Notes: generated by a model not told the origin, from the sequence alone. A stretch of DNA of 27,481 nucleotides from CANHEE01 sp043777755 (GCA_043777755.1 JAYWHK010000135.1:1-27481); one strand, 5' to 3'; shown: positions 16,223 to 24,482, counted from the stretch's first letter. Translations and numbers: made by a program.

Positions 16223-17095
16223 ATGTTCAATTTTTTAAAACAACCTTATCCTTTTAGAAGTGAATGGCGTAGCAATTTAAAGCAAAATGCGCTGATTGGA
16301 GCATTTGTAGCGTCTTTTCTTATTGTTTTTCAGCCTTTTGGCACAAACAATTGGCATGATGAGTACAAAATTGTAAAATTATTTGGATATGGCGTGATTG
16401 CTTTCCTTGCGCCCGTTTTGATTTTATTCATACAATTGGCTTTACAAAAACCTGATGTTATTGAAAAGAATTGGACAGTTGGCAAAGAGATTTTATTGCT
16501 TTTGGCGACTTTATCGTTGGTTACATTCGGTAATATGCTCTATGCCAATAGTTTAGCTATGTCTAACTTTGACCTAAGTAGTTTTATTCATTTTTTCTTT
16601 ATCGTATTTATTATTGCTATTTTTCCAATTGGCGTTGGAATCATGTTGCGTTTTAATCATTTTCAACAACTGAACCAAAAAGAAGCAGCGGTTTTAGAAC
16701 AAAATCTACAAGATTTTCATCAACACAGCATTGATGAAAAAGACAATTCAAACGCAGTAATTACTTTGTTTGCCGAAAATGAAAAAGATGCTATTATGTT
16801 GAATATCAACGACTTGTTGTACATCGAAAGTGCCGACAATTATTCTAATATTGTTTTTTGGAAAAATAAAAAAATTGAAAAAGCATTGAAACGTGGCGCA
16901 TTGAAACGTTTTGAAAATCAGTTGGAAAAATATCCTTTCATAGCTCGCTGTCATCGAAGTTATATTGTGAATCTGCAACAGGTCGAACACATCAGTGGCA
17001 ATGCACAAGGGTATCGAATTTCTTTGAAAAATCATGAGCAAATCTTGCCTGTTGCCCGAAGTTATGGTGCAGAAATTTTAGCTAAATTAAAATAA
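16223..17095 (+). CDS. Membrane-anchored LytTR-family transcriptional regulator
   Basis: The protein has 290 residues. Four hydrophobic helices (about 24-38, 52-73, 88-107, 119-142) precede a charged linker and a C-terminal LytTR DNA-binding domain (about 178-288). In that domain LLYIESADNYSNIVF (198-212) and the key strand-turn FIARCHRSYIVNL (239-251) are diagnostic. LytTR domains bind tandem direct repeats upstream of target promoters. No receiver domain is present, so the membrane helices probably sense or receive the signal. Four spaced direct repeats begin six bases after the stop codon (17101-17173) and again at 20810, making them the likely targets. I see no such array in the 110 bases in front of this gene, so autoregulation is not evident. 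Confidence 0.88.
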   Translation: MFNFLKQPYPFRSEWRSNLKQNALIGAFVASFLIVFQPFGTNNWHDEYKIVKLFGYGVIAFLAPVLILFIQLALQKPDVIEKNWTVGKEILLLLATLSLVTFGNMLYANSLAMSNFDLSSFIHFFFIVFIIAIFPIGVGIMLRFNHFQQLNQKEAAVLEQNLQDFHQHSIDEKDNSNAVITLFAENEKDAIMLNINDLLYIESADNYSNIVFWKNKKIEKALKRGALKRFENQLEKYPFIARCHRSYIVNLQQVEHISGNAQGYRISLKNHEQILPVARSYGAEILAKLK

Positions 17096-17100
17096 TTACC

Positions 17101-17173
17101 TTGTCAAACAGCCCAAAAGCTGCCAATCTTCCCATTTTTTTGTTGATTATCCCGATTTTTTGCCAATCAGCCC
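17101..17173 (+). promoter_or_regulatory. Putative LytTR operator: four phased direct repeats (copy 1)
   Basis: Four imperfect 14-mers start at 17101, 17120, 17140 and 17160: TTGTCAAACAGCCC, CTGCCAATCTTCCC, TTGTTGATTATCCC and TTGCCAATCAGCCC. The spacing is 19, 20 and 20 bp, about two helical turns, so all sites face the same side of DNA. LytTR proteins are known to bind such spaced direct repeats. The array ends 5 bases before the -33 element. Assignment to the adjacent LytTR protein is inference. Confidence 0.65.
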
Positions 17174-17178
17174 TTTGA

Positions 17179-17211
17179 TTTGCAAAAGGGCTTGTTGTGC
17201 CTATATCTTTG
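17179..17211 (+). promoter_or_regulatory. Promoter downstream of operator copy 1
   Basis: TTTG at 17179-17182 and TATCTTTG at 17204-17211 are 21 bases apart, matching the Bacteroidota consensus. The arrangement is identical in copy 2 at 20888-20920. The predicted transcript starts around 17217, leaving a leader of about 110 bases. Confidence 0.7.
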
Positions 17212-17231
17212 CGGTATCAAATATTAAAAAC

Positions 17232-17308
17232 GAACCACCTAAGTCACAAAGTACACCTAAGTGCTACTCGTATTTAAACTTAGATGCACTTTGTGACTTA
17301 GGTGGTTC
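17232..17308 (+). repeat. Leader hairpin, ACCACCTAAGTCACAAAG family (copy 1)
   Basis: A perfect 21-bp inverted repeat pairs 17232-17252 with 17288-17308. The loop is 35 bases and contains a second short stem (CTAAGT/ACTTAG). The right arm ends 17 bases before the ATG at 17326, inside the predicted 5' untranslated leader. It could modulate translation or stability, or simply be a dispersed repeat. Confidence 0.75.
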
Positions 17309-17325
17309 ATTAAAAAATCTTCATT

Positions 17326-18624
17326 ATGAAAAATTTAATTATTATATTCGTACTAATTTTATCATTTACAACGCTTTTCGGACAAGAGCAAGTAGATAGC
17401 ATTTATACCTACAAGAAACTAAACAAAAGTCTTTCTTTTGCACAATTGACCATCGGCGGCGATGTATCGGGCGTGGCGGGCGGCACTATCAAACAAAACG
17501 ACAAAACACAATCTTTTGGATTGACCGCACAGCCTCGTTTTACGATTGGTGGTATGCACTTTTGGGGACACGCTGATTTTTATGTGAGCTTTCCTTTGGG
17601 CGTACATTTGCAAGGGAAAAATGATTTTTCTAACAAATTTAAAAACATAGAAGGTGTAGAAACAGGTTTGAAAATCTATCCTTTGGCACTTCGCCCGAAT
17701 CGTATCAGCCCTTACGTTGGCATCAGTTTTCAACGACAATTGTTTGGTTATCAAGTTATTGGAAAAAACTACAAAGAAGGTTTTGCGAAGCAAGAAACCT
17801 TTGTCACGCCTGTTCAATTGGGTTTGACATACACGACTAAAAAGTATTTGTTTACTGCTGGGCTACGTTACAATTGGAAAACGAAGTTTGATTATTACGA
17901 ATCGCCAACGCAAAAAAGCGAAGTCAATATGAGTCCTTTGAATTTTAGTATTGGGATTTTACGTTATTTTGATACCGACAAAAACATGGGAACACCTAAA
18001 AGCGTAGAACAACAAAACATAAAATACCATCTTTTGAAAAAAGCGAATAAGCTCAGTGCTTGGTATTGTGGTATTGGACCTTCGACAGCATTACAAATGT
18101 CAAAATCGCCTTTTTTTGAAAAAAAATATCCCTTTTTACATCAAGACATGACGAATAGTTTCATATTACCAGATGTTACTTTTGGACGTTATTTTTCAAA
18201 AATAGACCTCAATATTGGATTGGCTGCTCGTACAATGTTTTTCAAAATGGGCGCTTTTGATACCAACATAAAGATGAATCGCAATGTGATTTCTTTGGAA
18301 AGCTACAAATTTTTATTTGATTATCACGGTTTTGTACCTTTTGTCGGCCCGATGTTGTCAGTAGAAAACTTAAATGTGAACGATAATGGTGTGAAAACAA
18401 GTACAACAAAACCTGCGTTGGGAATTGTTTTTGGTTGGGATATTCGAGTGACAAAAACAGGAACTAATTTATTGAGAACCAACTTGCGTTATACTCCAAA
18501 ATTAAACTTAAATGTCGCTGACGAAAAAGTTATGTTCGATCATTTAGAGTTTAATTTTATTCAAATGGTGCATTTTTTTGGTAGAGGAAAGGTTTATGCG
18601 GCGCATAGAAATAAGAAAAAATAA
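17326..18624 (+). CDS. Secreted outer-membrane barrel-like protein of unknown function
   Basis: I do not recognise the family. The protein has 432 residues with a signal peptide (about 1-19, ending LFGQ). The rest is made of alternating amphipathic beta-strands with Gly turns and aromatic strand ends, for example FTIGGMHFWGHADFYVSFPLG, ISPYVGISFQRQLFGY and YLFTAGLRYNWKTKF. It also ends in a strand-like stretch (FNFIQMVHFFG) and a basic tail, which suggests an outer-membrane beta-barrel or surface protein. There is no T9SS domain and no lipobox. It is the first gene after LytTR operator copy 1, promoter and leader hairpin, so it is the best candidate target of the upstream regulator. Confidence 0.65.
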   Translation: MKNLIIIFVLILSFTTLFGQEQVDSIYTYKKLNKSLSFAQLTIGGDVSGVAGGTIKQNDKTQSFGLTAQPRFTIGGMHFWGHADFYVSFPLGVHLQGKNDFSNKFKNIEGVETGLKIYPLALRPNRISPYVGISFQRQLFGYQVIGKNYKEGFAKQETFVTPVQLGLTYTTKKYLFTAGLRYNWKTKFDYYESPTQKSEVNMSPLNFSIGILRYFDTDKNMGTPKSVEQQNIKYHLLKKANKLSAWYCGIGPSTALQMSKSPFFEKKYPFLHQDMTNSFILPDVTFGRYFSKIDLNIGLAARTMFFKMGAFDTNIKMNRNVISLESYKFLFDYHGFVPFVGPMLSVENLNVNDNGVKTSTTKPALGIVFGWDIRVTKTGTNLLRTNLRYTPKLNLNVADEKVMFDHLEFNFIQMVHFFGRGKVYAAHRNKKK

Positions 18625-18730
18625 CGTAGTTTGAAAATGCAAACAACCATTTTGAGAATCTATCCGTCTTACGATTATAACAAATACAAATATTGGATTA
18701 GGTAATCAATGACAATAGAAAACTGATGAA

Positions 18731-18844
18731 AATCTACTCTCTTTTGTCATTCAGAGTGCGAAGCACGTGGAATCTCGCCCGTAGGTTCTCCCGTAGTTTG
18801 GGATTTCTCCGCTAAAGCTACGAAATGACAAAAGAGAGTAGATT
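18731..18844. repeat. Long hairpin repeat with perfect 21-bp arms
   Basis: The arm at 18731-18751 (AATCTACTCTCTTTTGTCAT then T) is perfectly inverted at 18824-18844. The 72-base interior includes GTGCGAAGCACGTGGAATCTC and GGGATTTCTCC. The pattern GTCATTC...GGAATCTC...GAAATGAC is typical of widespread intergenic hairpin repeats in Bacteroidota. It occupies the middle of the 323-base gap 18625-18947, in which I see no gene and no clear -7 box. Confidence 0.8.
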
Positions 18845-18947
18845 TACGTTATCGCAGTTTTGTTATTAACAACATTTCTGATTAAAAATAGTGTTTTCAA
18901 CCCAATATTCGCATAACAATCAAATTTAAAAAAACAACCAACTATTT

Positions 18948-19748
18948 ATGAAGAAAATAATAATTGCTTTTGTGACAAGCCTTTTATTTCTTAATTTTTT
19001 GAATGCACAAGAAGCACAACGCACTCGCAAAGAACGAAAAGCTGCAAAATGGAGCGAAGAACAAGTTTTTCGTATCAAATCATTTGGCGTAAGCCTCCAA
19101 AATCAACAAAACACCGTTATGTCGCCTTTGATTTATTCGGGTATCGGGCTGGCTTTTTTTAGCGAAAAACAACGCTTTTTAAACAATACGCTAAAAATTA
19201 GCAACCGCCGCTTGCAGTACAATATGTTATCGGCTGAAAATAGTCCGAACAATACGCACTCCGCAGCGGCTCAATTTGGGTTTGACTTTTTGAAACAACT
19301 CAAAAAACAAAAGTTTTACATTGGTGGAAATGTTCAAATGAATAGCAATATTCGCTTTTATTCGCACTTAGGAAATAATGCATTTCAATATGAGGTTTTT
19401 CCAACTATTGGTTTTTCATCAACATACAAAACTGATTTTCAAGTGTTTGGAAAAAAACTTACGCTTGATGCGAGTGTAAAACTACCAATCGTAGGCGCAT
19501 TAATGGCTACACCAAAATATACGACAAGTTTTGATGAGTTGAAAATAAAAGTTGTCCCGCTGGGTAAAATGGTCAATCCTCAAACTGCTATTTTCCTCAA
19601 TTTTCCAGCACAAAAACGTTTTCCAAATCGTCAATTTAGAATGGGTTACGAATGGAATATGAATAGTTTTGGGCGTGGAAATGATCGCCGTATGACAATG
19701 GCAACACATACTCTGCACTTTATAGCGACAATTGAAAAAATTAAATAA
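18948..19748 (+). CDS. Small secreted beta-barrel-like protein of unknown function
   Basis: I do not recognise the family. The protein has 266 residues with a signal peptide (1-20, ending LNAQ), then a basic segment (AQRTRKERKAAKW), then strand-rich sequence. The strands include FYIGGNVQMNSNIRFYSHLG and FQYEVFPTIGFSSTYKTDF, and the protein ends with FRMGYEWNMNSFGR and a last strand THTLHFIATIEKI. This fits a small outer-membrane barrel. It lies 42 bases upstream of the S41 peptidase lipoprotein gene in the same direction, so the two are probably one transcript. Whether that transcript continues from 17326 through the hairpin at 18731-18844 is unclear. Confidence 0.6.
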   Translation: MKKIIIAFVTSLLFLNFLNAQEAQRTRKERKAAKWSEEQVFRIKSFGVSLQNQQNTVMSPLIYSGIGLAFFSEKQRFLNNTLKISNRRLQYNMLSAENSPNNTHSAAAQFGFDFLKQLKKQKFYIGGNVQMNSNIRFYSHLGNNAFQYEVFPTIGFSSTYKTDFQVFGKKLTLDASVKLPIVGALMATPKYTTSFDELKIKVVPLGKMVNPQTAIFLNFPAQKRFPNRQFRMGYEWNMNSFGRGNDRRMTMATHTLHFIATIEKIK

Positions 19749-19790
19749 ACTTTCAAATATCTGATTATCAAACGATTAAAAAAATAAAAA

Positions 19791-20804
19791 ATGAAAAAAA
19801 TATTTCAATATAGCATCATTCTAATTGCTTTTTTAGCTTTTTCATCTTGTGAAAAAGTACTTATGGATAGCGAACCCGCTACGACAAATATGTCAATTTT
19901 TGAACAAATTTGGAAGTTCACAGATGAAAAGTATTCTTTTTTTGAATACAAAAACGTGGATTGGACAGCAATGAAAGCCAAATATCAAAGTCGTATTAAC
20001 GAAAATATGAGCCAAGAAGAGCTTTTGAAGGTTTGCGATGAACTCCTCGACAACCTCAAAGATGGTCATGTGAACATCAAAACGAAGTTTGACCGTACTC
20101 GAAGTTGGGATTTTGTATTGAATAATCCGAGCAATTTTGATAAAAAATTGATTGAACGAAGTTATTACAAAGATAAAGAAAAATACGTTGGACCATTTGA
20201 GTACTTTGATTTTGGCGATGTTGCTTACGTATATTACAATGCTTTTAGTGCTGACTTTTCAAAGGACGATTTGGATTATATTATGGCACAGGCAAAAGAC
20301 AAAAAAGGGTTTATTATTGATATTCGTGACAATCCTGGTGGCTCTTCGGATAATGTTACCCTTTTGGCAGAACGTTTTTGCAAAGAAAAAACAAAATTAG
20401 GCGAAAGTTGGAGAAAATCAGGTACAGGACACAATGATTTCATAAAATCCACCATGTATTTGAATGTCAATGAAGATATAACTCGTTTTTTGGATAAGCC
20501 CGTTGTCGTGCTGACGAACCGTCAAAGTTATAGTGCAGCTAGTTTTTTTCCTTTTACGATGAAGGCTTTATCGAATGTAACTTTAATAGGCGATACCACA
20601 GGCGGCGGCGGCGGTGTTCCTGCATTTACAGAACTTTCTAATGGCTGGATATTACGAGTTTCTTCTACACAAACCTTTGATAACAAAGGCTTTAATATCG
20701 AAAATGGTATTCCTCCAACCATAAAAATTAATCTTGACCCTGCACAAGTACAAATAGGGAAAGATGCTATTTTAGAGCGTGCCTTAAAGTTTATTAGAGG
20801 TTAA
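19791..20804 (+). CDS. S41-family peptidase, predicted lipoprotein
   Basis: The protein has 337 residues. The N-terminus carries a lipoprotein signal peptide with lipobox FSSC (Cys20), so it should be a membrane-attached periplasmic or surface protein. An N-terminal helical part with LDNLKDGHVNIKT (87-99) precedes the S41 core. DIRDNPGG (177-184) is the conserved strand-turn, and NRQSYSAASFF (243-253) holds the probable nucleophile Ser248, followed by LIGDTTGGGGG (265-275). S41 enzymes (tail-specific/tricorn-like proteases) cleave near C-termini of proteins. No clear PDZ domain is present, unlike CtpA. A second S41 enzyme is encoded at 23004-24473, behind the duplicate operator. The pairing suggests envelope protein processing. 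Confidence 0.85.
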   Translation: MKKIFQYSIILIAFLAFSSCEKVLMDSEPATTNMSIFEQIWKFTDEKYSFFEYKNVDWTAMKAKYQSRINENMSQEELLKVCDELLDNLKDGHVNIKTKFDRTRSWDFVLNNPSNFDKKLIERSYYKDKEKYVGPFEYFDFGDVAYVYYNAFSADFSKDDLDYIMAQAKDKKGFIIDIRDNPGGSSDNVTLLAERFCKEKTKLGESWRKSGTGHNDFIKSTMYLNVNEDITRFLDKPVVVLTNRQSYSAASFFPFTMKALSNVTLIGDTTGGGGGVPAFTELSNGWILRVSSTQTFDNKGFNIENGIPPTIKINLDPAQVQIGKDAILERALKFIRG

Positions 20805-20809
20805 AATGC

Positions 20810-20882
20810 TTGTCAAACAGCCCAAAAGCTGTCAATCTTCCCATTTCTTTGTTAAATAGCCCACTTTTTTGCAGATCAGCCC
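20810..20882 (+). promoter_or_regulatory. Putative LytTR operator: four phased direct repeats (copy 2)
   Basis: The 14-mers start at 20810, 20829, 20849 and 20869 (TTGTCAAACAGCCC, CTGTCAATCTTCCC, TTGTTAAATAGCCC, TTGCAGATCAGCCC). The 19-20-20 bp spacing is exactly that of copy 1, and most differences fall outside or at variable positions of the motif. It ends 5 bases before the -33 box. Confidence 0.65.
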
Positions 20883-20887
20883 TTTGA

Positions 20888-20920
20888 TTTGCAAAAGAGT
20901 TTGCTATGCCTATATCTTTG
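20888..20920 (+). promoter_or_regulatory. Promoter downstream of operator copy 2
   Basis: TTTG at 20888-20891 and TATCTTTG at 20913-20920 are 21 bases apart, the same geometry as 17179-17211. It is predicted to drive the three-gene operon 21218-24473. Confidence 0.7.
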
Positions 20921-20943
20921 TGCTATCAAAAAAATAAAAATTG

Positions 20944-21217
20944 AACCACCTAAGTCACAAAGTACACCTAAGTGATACTTACATTGAAACTTAGATGTCC
21001 TTTGTGACTTAGGTAGTTCATTAAAAAAATCTATATTATCAAAAAATTTTCAACCACCTAAGTGATATTTACATTAAAACTTAGATGTCCTTTGTGACTT
21101 AGATGGTTCATTAAAAAAATCTATATTATCAAAAAAATTTCAACCACCTAAGTGATATTTACATTAAAACTTAGATGTCCTTTGTGACTTAGGTGGTTCA
21201 TTAAAAAAATCTATATT
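20944..21217 (+). repeat. Tandemly triplicated leader hairpin with decayed start codons
   Basis: Three copies of the ACCACCTAAGT...ACTTAGGTGGTT leader start at 20944, 21052 and 21142. The last two are 90 bp apart; the first carries 18 extra bases (GTCACAAAGTACACCTAA) that complete the stem as in 17232-17308. Each copy ends CTATATTAT followed by C, C, then G. Only the third makes the ATG at 21218; in the first two the triplet is ATC followed by AAAAAATTTTC-like sequence resembling the gene start. The gap 20805-21217 holds the operator, the promoter and this array, and no gene. Confidence 0.8.
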
Positions 21218-21889
21218 ATGGAAAATTTCATTAAAATTCTAACTTTTACACACGTTTTCGCTGGTTGCAGCGCATTAATCACAGGCGCATTGGCAATGAT
21301 TTACAAAAGTCAAACGCCAAAACACCGCATTGTTGGCAAGGTTTATTTTTGGAGTATGACCCATATTTTCCTTTCGGGAATGTATTTGTCGATTCATCGC
21401 AACAGTTTGTTTTTTATTTTTATTTCCTTTTTTGTCTATCATCAAGTTATTACGGCTTATCGTGCTTTGAAATTAAAGGATTTGCATAAAGGTCAGCAAC
21501 CTTCACGCATAGATTGGGCTATTGAAATCATTGTAGGCATTGCAAATGTTTGTTTTTTGATTTTCGGAGGCTATTGGTATATGAAAGGAATGGGCGCATT
21601 TGCCTTAGTTCCTGCCGTTTTTGGCGTATTGGGCATCAGAAGTGTTTATCAAAATGTACAGCGTTTTATCACTAAACCAATCGACCCGACGCATTGGTTA
21701 CAAATACACATTGGCAATATGATTGGCAGTTATATTGGTGCGGTTACGGCATTTTTAGTGAATCAAGGCAGCCATATTCCTATTCCACAAGTGATTCTTT
21801 GGCTTGCGCCAACTGCGATTTTGACACCAATGATTGCAATTGAGTTAAGGAAAATTAAAAGTGGACAAAAATTAAAAACCATAAACTAA
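21218..21889 (+). CDS. DUF2306-like multi-pass membrane protein
   Basis: The protein has 223 residues with about seven hydrophobic helices. The N-terminus has THVFAGCSALITGALAMIYK followed by a TPKHRIVGKVYFWSM loop. That pattern (His-x3-Gly helix, then H-R-x2-G-K-x-Y) is typical of DUF2306 and related heme- or quinone-like membrane families. A later helix pair has DPTHWLQIHIGNMIGSYIGA with two His residues. Function is unknown; the paired His residues could bind heme or metal, but this is speculation. It is the first gene of an operon (29 bases to the next gene) under LytTR operator copy 2 and the triplicated leader. The ATG at 21218 is the only intact start among the three leader copies. Confidence 0.65.
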   Translation: MENFIKILTFTHVFAGCSALITGALAMIYKSQTPKHRIVGKVYFWSMTHIFLSGMYLSIHRNSLFFIFISFFVYHQVITAYRALKLKDLHKGQQPSRIDWAIEIIVGIANVCFLIFGGYWYMKGMGAFALVPAVFGVLGIRSVYQNVQRFITKPIDPTHWLQIHIGNMIGSYIGAVTAFLVNQGSHIPIPQVILWLAPTAILTPMIAIELRKIKSGQKLKTIN

Positions 21890-21918
21890 TTCTATCATCA
21901 ATAATCTAATCATCTGTT

Positions 21919-22986
21919 ATGAAATTTATTAAAAAATTCTTCTTGTATTTCTTTTTACTAAATATTTTTTTGGCGGTATTTTTTTACGCTAAAAGCAAAA
22001 TATACATTGGTGGTTCTGACAAGGTTTTTGTAACTTATTTGAACCAAAATAAGCAAAATATTGATTTAGAAAAAGCAAATTTTACGCTTTTTGATGAAAA
22101 ATTCTATGCTTCTAACATCTTTATATTAAGCGAAAATCATGGTTACGAAGATGTACAACGCATTGATGATCAGCTATTTATTCATTTGAACAAAACAATT
22201 GGCGTAAGATTCTATATTGCAGAAATGGATTCTACAAGAGCAAAAAAATTAAACCAATATTTGAATACTCCAATTGCTGACGAAACGGTACTAAAATCCG
22301 TGGTAGAAGACATTAAAATGAGTATTCCTCAACAATCAAGTCAGCAACTTTTTGACAAATGGAAGCGCATTTATACTTATAATCGCAGCCTTCCTGACAA
22401 TGCACGAATAGAAGTTTTGGGCTTAGATCAAGATTTTGATAGCAAAAACAATACACTCAGCCGTGATAGTTCCATGCTTCTAAACCTTAAAAATATCGTA
22501 GAAAAACGAGGTTTGCAAAATGAAAAATTTTATGGCTTATTTGGGTTTTATCATGGCTTACAAACAGGTATTACAGAAGCAAACCGCTACCCTTTTGCGG
22601 CAAAATTGCGTCGTAGCCAATTGAGTTTTTTCAAAAATGTACAAACTATCACTACTTACACCACTGAAAGTGAGATGTATTTACCCAAAAATGACGAAGT
22701 GCCTTCTCCTCCCGACGAGAAAACATCTTTGTGCAGTATGGACGGTTTGTTTCTTAACGTCAAAGGCATCAATGATTTAAAAGCTGCAAGTTTTCCAAAT
22801 AGCGCAACGCTTTTCAAACTTGATGGAAACAATTCTCCTTACAAAAAATCTCAGTATTTAGCTGGTGTAAAAATGAATGTTTTAGGCAACAATATTCTGC
22901 CAAATAATGCACAACAAACAACCACAGATTTTTTTCAATACATTATTTTATTACGAGGAACAAAGGCTTTGAATCCTCTAAAATAA
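21919..22986 (+). CDS. Erythromycin-esterase/ChaN-like (EreA-like fold) secreted or anchored protein
   Basis: The protein has 355 residues with an N-terminal hydrophobic helix (about 7-24) that is a signal peptide or membrane anchor. The body matches the scattered catalytic pattern of the EreA/ChaN/TIKI-like group: ILSENHGYEDV (69-79, cf. GExHG) with E72 and H74, FYIAEMD (98-104) with E102, LGLDQDF (168-174) with D170, and GFYHGLQTG with H212. Members include esterases, metal-dependent proteases and heme-binding proteins, so the reaction cannot be named. The first motif is SENHG, not GExHG, which may lower or change activity. It is the middle gene of the operon, 29 bases after the DUF2306-like gene and 17 bases before the S41 peptidase gene. 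Confidence 0.55.
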   Translation: MKFIKKFFLYFFLLNIFLAVFFYAKSKIYIGGSDKVFVTYLNQNKQNIDLEKANFTLFDEKFYASNIFILSENHGYEDVQRIDDQLFIHLNKTIGVRFYIAEMDSTRAKKLNQYLNTPIADETVLKSVVEDIKMSIPQQSSQQLFDKWKRIYTYNRSLPDNARIEVLGLDQDFDSKNNTLSRDSSMLLNLKNIVEKRGLQNEKFYGLFGFYHGLQTGITEANRYPFAAKLRRSQLSFFKNVQTITTYTTESEMYLPKNDEVPSPPDEKTSLCSMDGLFLNVKGINDLKAASFPNSATLFKLDGNNSPYKKSQYLAGVKMNVLGNNILPNNAQQTTTDFFQYIILLRGTKALNPLK

Positions 22987-23003
22987 ATCAAAAAATAGAC
23001 ATT

Positions 23004-24473
23004 ATGAAAAATTCAATTTTAATCATTTTATTCAGTTTTAATAGTTTGGTTGTTTTTGCTCAAAGGAAGAATGATACGCCTTATGACCCAAACAAAACAT
23101 TTACACCAACACAATTAAAAGAAGATTTTTCTTATTTGAGAAAATGCTTGACCGAAGCACACCAAAGCCTGTATCGCTACACAAGCAAAGACAGTTTGGA
23201 CAAAACTTTTGATATTTTTGAAAAATCTTTGACCACTGATTTGACGGAAAAAGCGTTTCGCAATCAACTTTCTCCTGTAGTAAATGAAATAAAATGTGGT
23301 CATTCTACTTTACAAAGTTCAAAAGCAAGACAAAAATTTTTAAACACTCAAAAAACCAAATATTTGCCATTTAACATTATGGCAATCAGCAATCGCCTTT
23401 TTATCAAAGAAAATAAAAGTACAGACACTTCTTTGTTAGCAGGAACAGAGATTTTGAGTATAGAAGGTCAAAAAAGTGAAGATCTTATCAAACAATTGAA
23501 CGAAATAATAGTACGGGACGGTTACAATCAGACTTTTCCAGAATACTTCTTACGCAATCGTTTTTCGCAGTTTTATGCAAGATTGTTTGAAGAAAAAGAT
23601 ACTTTTACATTGGTGGTAAAAACAAAAGATGCTCCAACTCGAAACATAAAAACGCCTTGTATTGATAAGCTTTTGACAACTCCTTTTCCGACAATAGCAA
23701 AAGAAAATAAGGCAATTTATACCCATAGTAAGACCAGTTACCTGACTTTAGATGCTCAAAATTCCAATATTGCAATCCTCAAAATCAAAGGATTTTCGAT
23801 GTTGGGTTATTGGAGATTTTACAGAAAAACATTCAAATACATTAAAAAGAACAACATTGAACATTTGGTTTTGGATCTTCGTGACAATGGTGGCGGTTTT
23901 GTTTTCAATTCTGGCAGACTTATGGGGTATCTTTTGGATAAGCCACAACACATCAATATAAGCAATAAAGGTGTAAAACCTGCTTTTGTAGCTGCCAATA
24001 AGAGTAACAATAAAAACTACAATAAAACTTTTCGGCTTTTTAGAAAAGTACCTAAAAAATGGGGCATTGAAACCTTGAAAAATGATTCTTTTTATCAGAT
24101 TACCTACACAAACAAGGTTGATAAGGACAATTATAAGGGAAAACTCTATGTTTTGACCAATGGTCTGACTTTTTCTGCCAGTGGAATTGTTTCCGCTTAT
24201 TTAAAAAAGGAAAAACGAGCAACATTTATTGGCGAAGAAACGGGCGGTTGCGAAGAAGGCTCAAACGGATTCAATACGCCAACCGTGACATTGCCCAATA
24301 GCAAACTACAGTACATTATCCCAATTTTCCGCATTGACCACGATGGCGCTACTCCTTTACAAAAAGGTCGTGGTATCATTCCTGACTTTCCCATCAATTA
24401 CGATGTGCAAGATAGACTTTTGAACAAAGATTTGGAAATGGAAAAAGTACGGATTATTGTTTCGGAAAAATGA
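23004..24473 (+). CDS. Secreted S41-family peptidase
   Basis: The protein has 489 residues with a signal peptide (1-20, ending VFAQ). Domain order: N-terminal helical S41 region (about 35-115) with VNEIKCGHSTL (93-103); a PDZ-like stretch (about 125-210) with LLAGTEILSIEGQ; then the S41 core with VLDLRDNGGGF (289-299) and NGLTFSASGIVSAYL (386-400), containing probable nucleophile Ser391; then FIGEETGGCEEGSNG. The product should act in the periplasm or on the surface, cutting proteins at or near their C-termini. It is the last gene of the operon from 21218, and its stop is 9 bases from the convergent gene ending at 24483. Its core is clearly different from the shorter S41 lipoprotein at 19791-20804, so it is not a recent duplicate. 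Confidence 0.88.
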   Translation: MKNSILIILFSFNSLVVFAQRKNDTPYDPNKTFTPTQLKEDFSYLRKCLTEAHQSLYRYTSKDSLDKTFDIFEKSLTTDLTEKAFRNQLSPVVNEIKCGHSTLQSSKARQKFLNTQKTKYLPFNIMAISNRLFIKENKSTDTSLLAGTEILSIEGQKSEDLIKQLNEIIVRDGYNQTFPEYFLRNRFSQFYARLFEEKDTFTLVVKTKDAPTRNIKTPCIDKLLTTPFPTIAKENKAIYTHSKTSYLTLDAQNSNIAILKIKGFSMLGYWRFYRKTFKYIKKNNIEHLVLDLRDNGGGFVFNSGRLMGYLLDKPQHINISNKGVKPAFVAANKSNNKNYNKTFRLFRKVPKKWGIETLKNDSFYQITYTNKVDKDNYKGKLYVLTNGLTFSASGIVSAYLKKEKRATFIGEETGGCEEGSNGFNTPTVTLPNSKLQYIIPIFRIDHDGATPLQKGRGIIPDFPINYDVQDRLLNKDLEMEKVRIIVSEK

Positions 24474-24482
24474 TTTGTTACA

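Noticed and set aside
20944..21217. CRISPR array at the 90-bp tandem repeats
   Set aside because: There are no unique spacers, the whole 90-bp unit repeats, and no cas genes are nearby; it is a duplicated leader.
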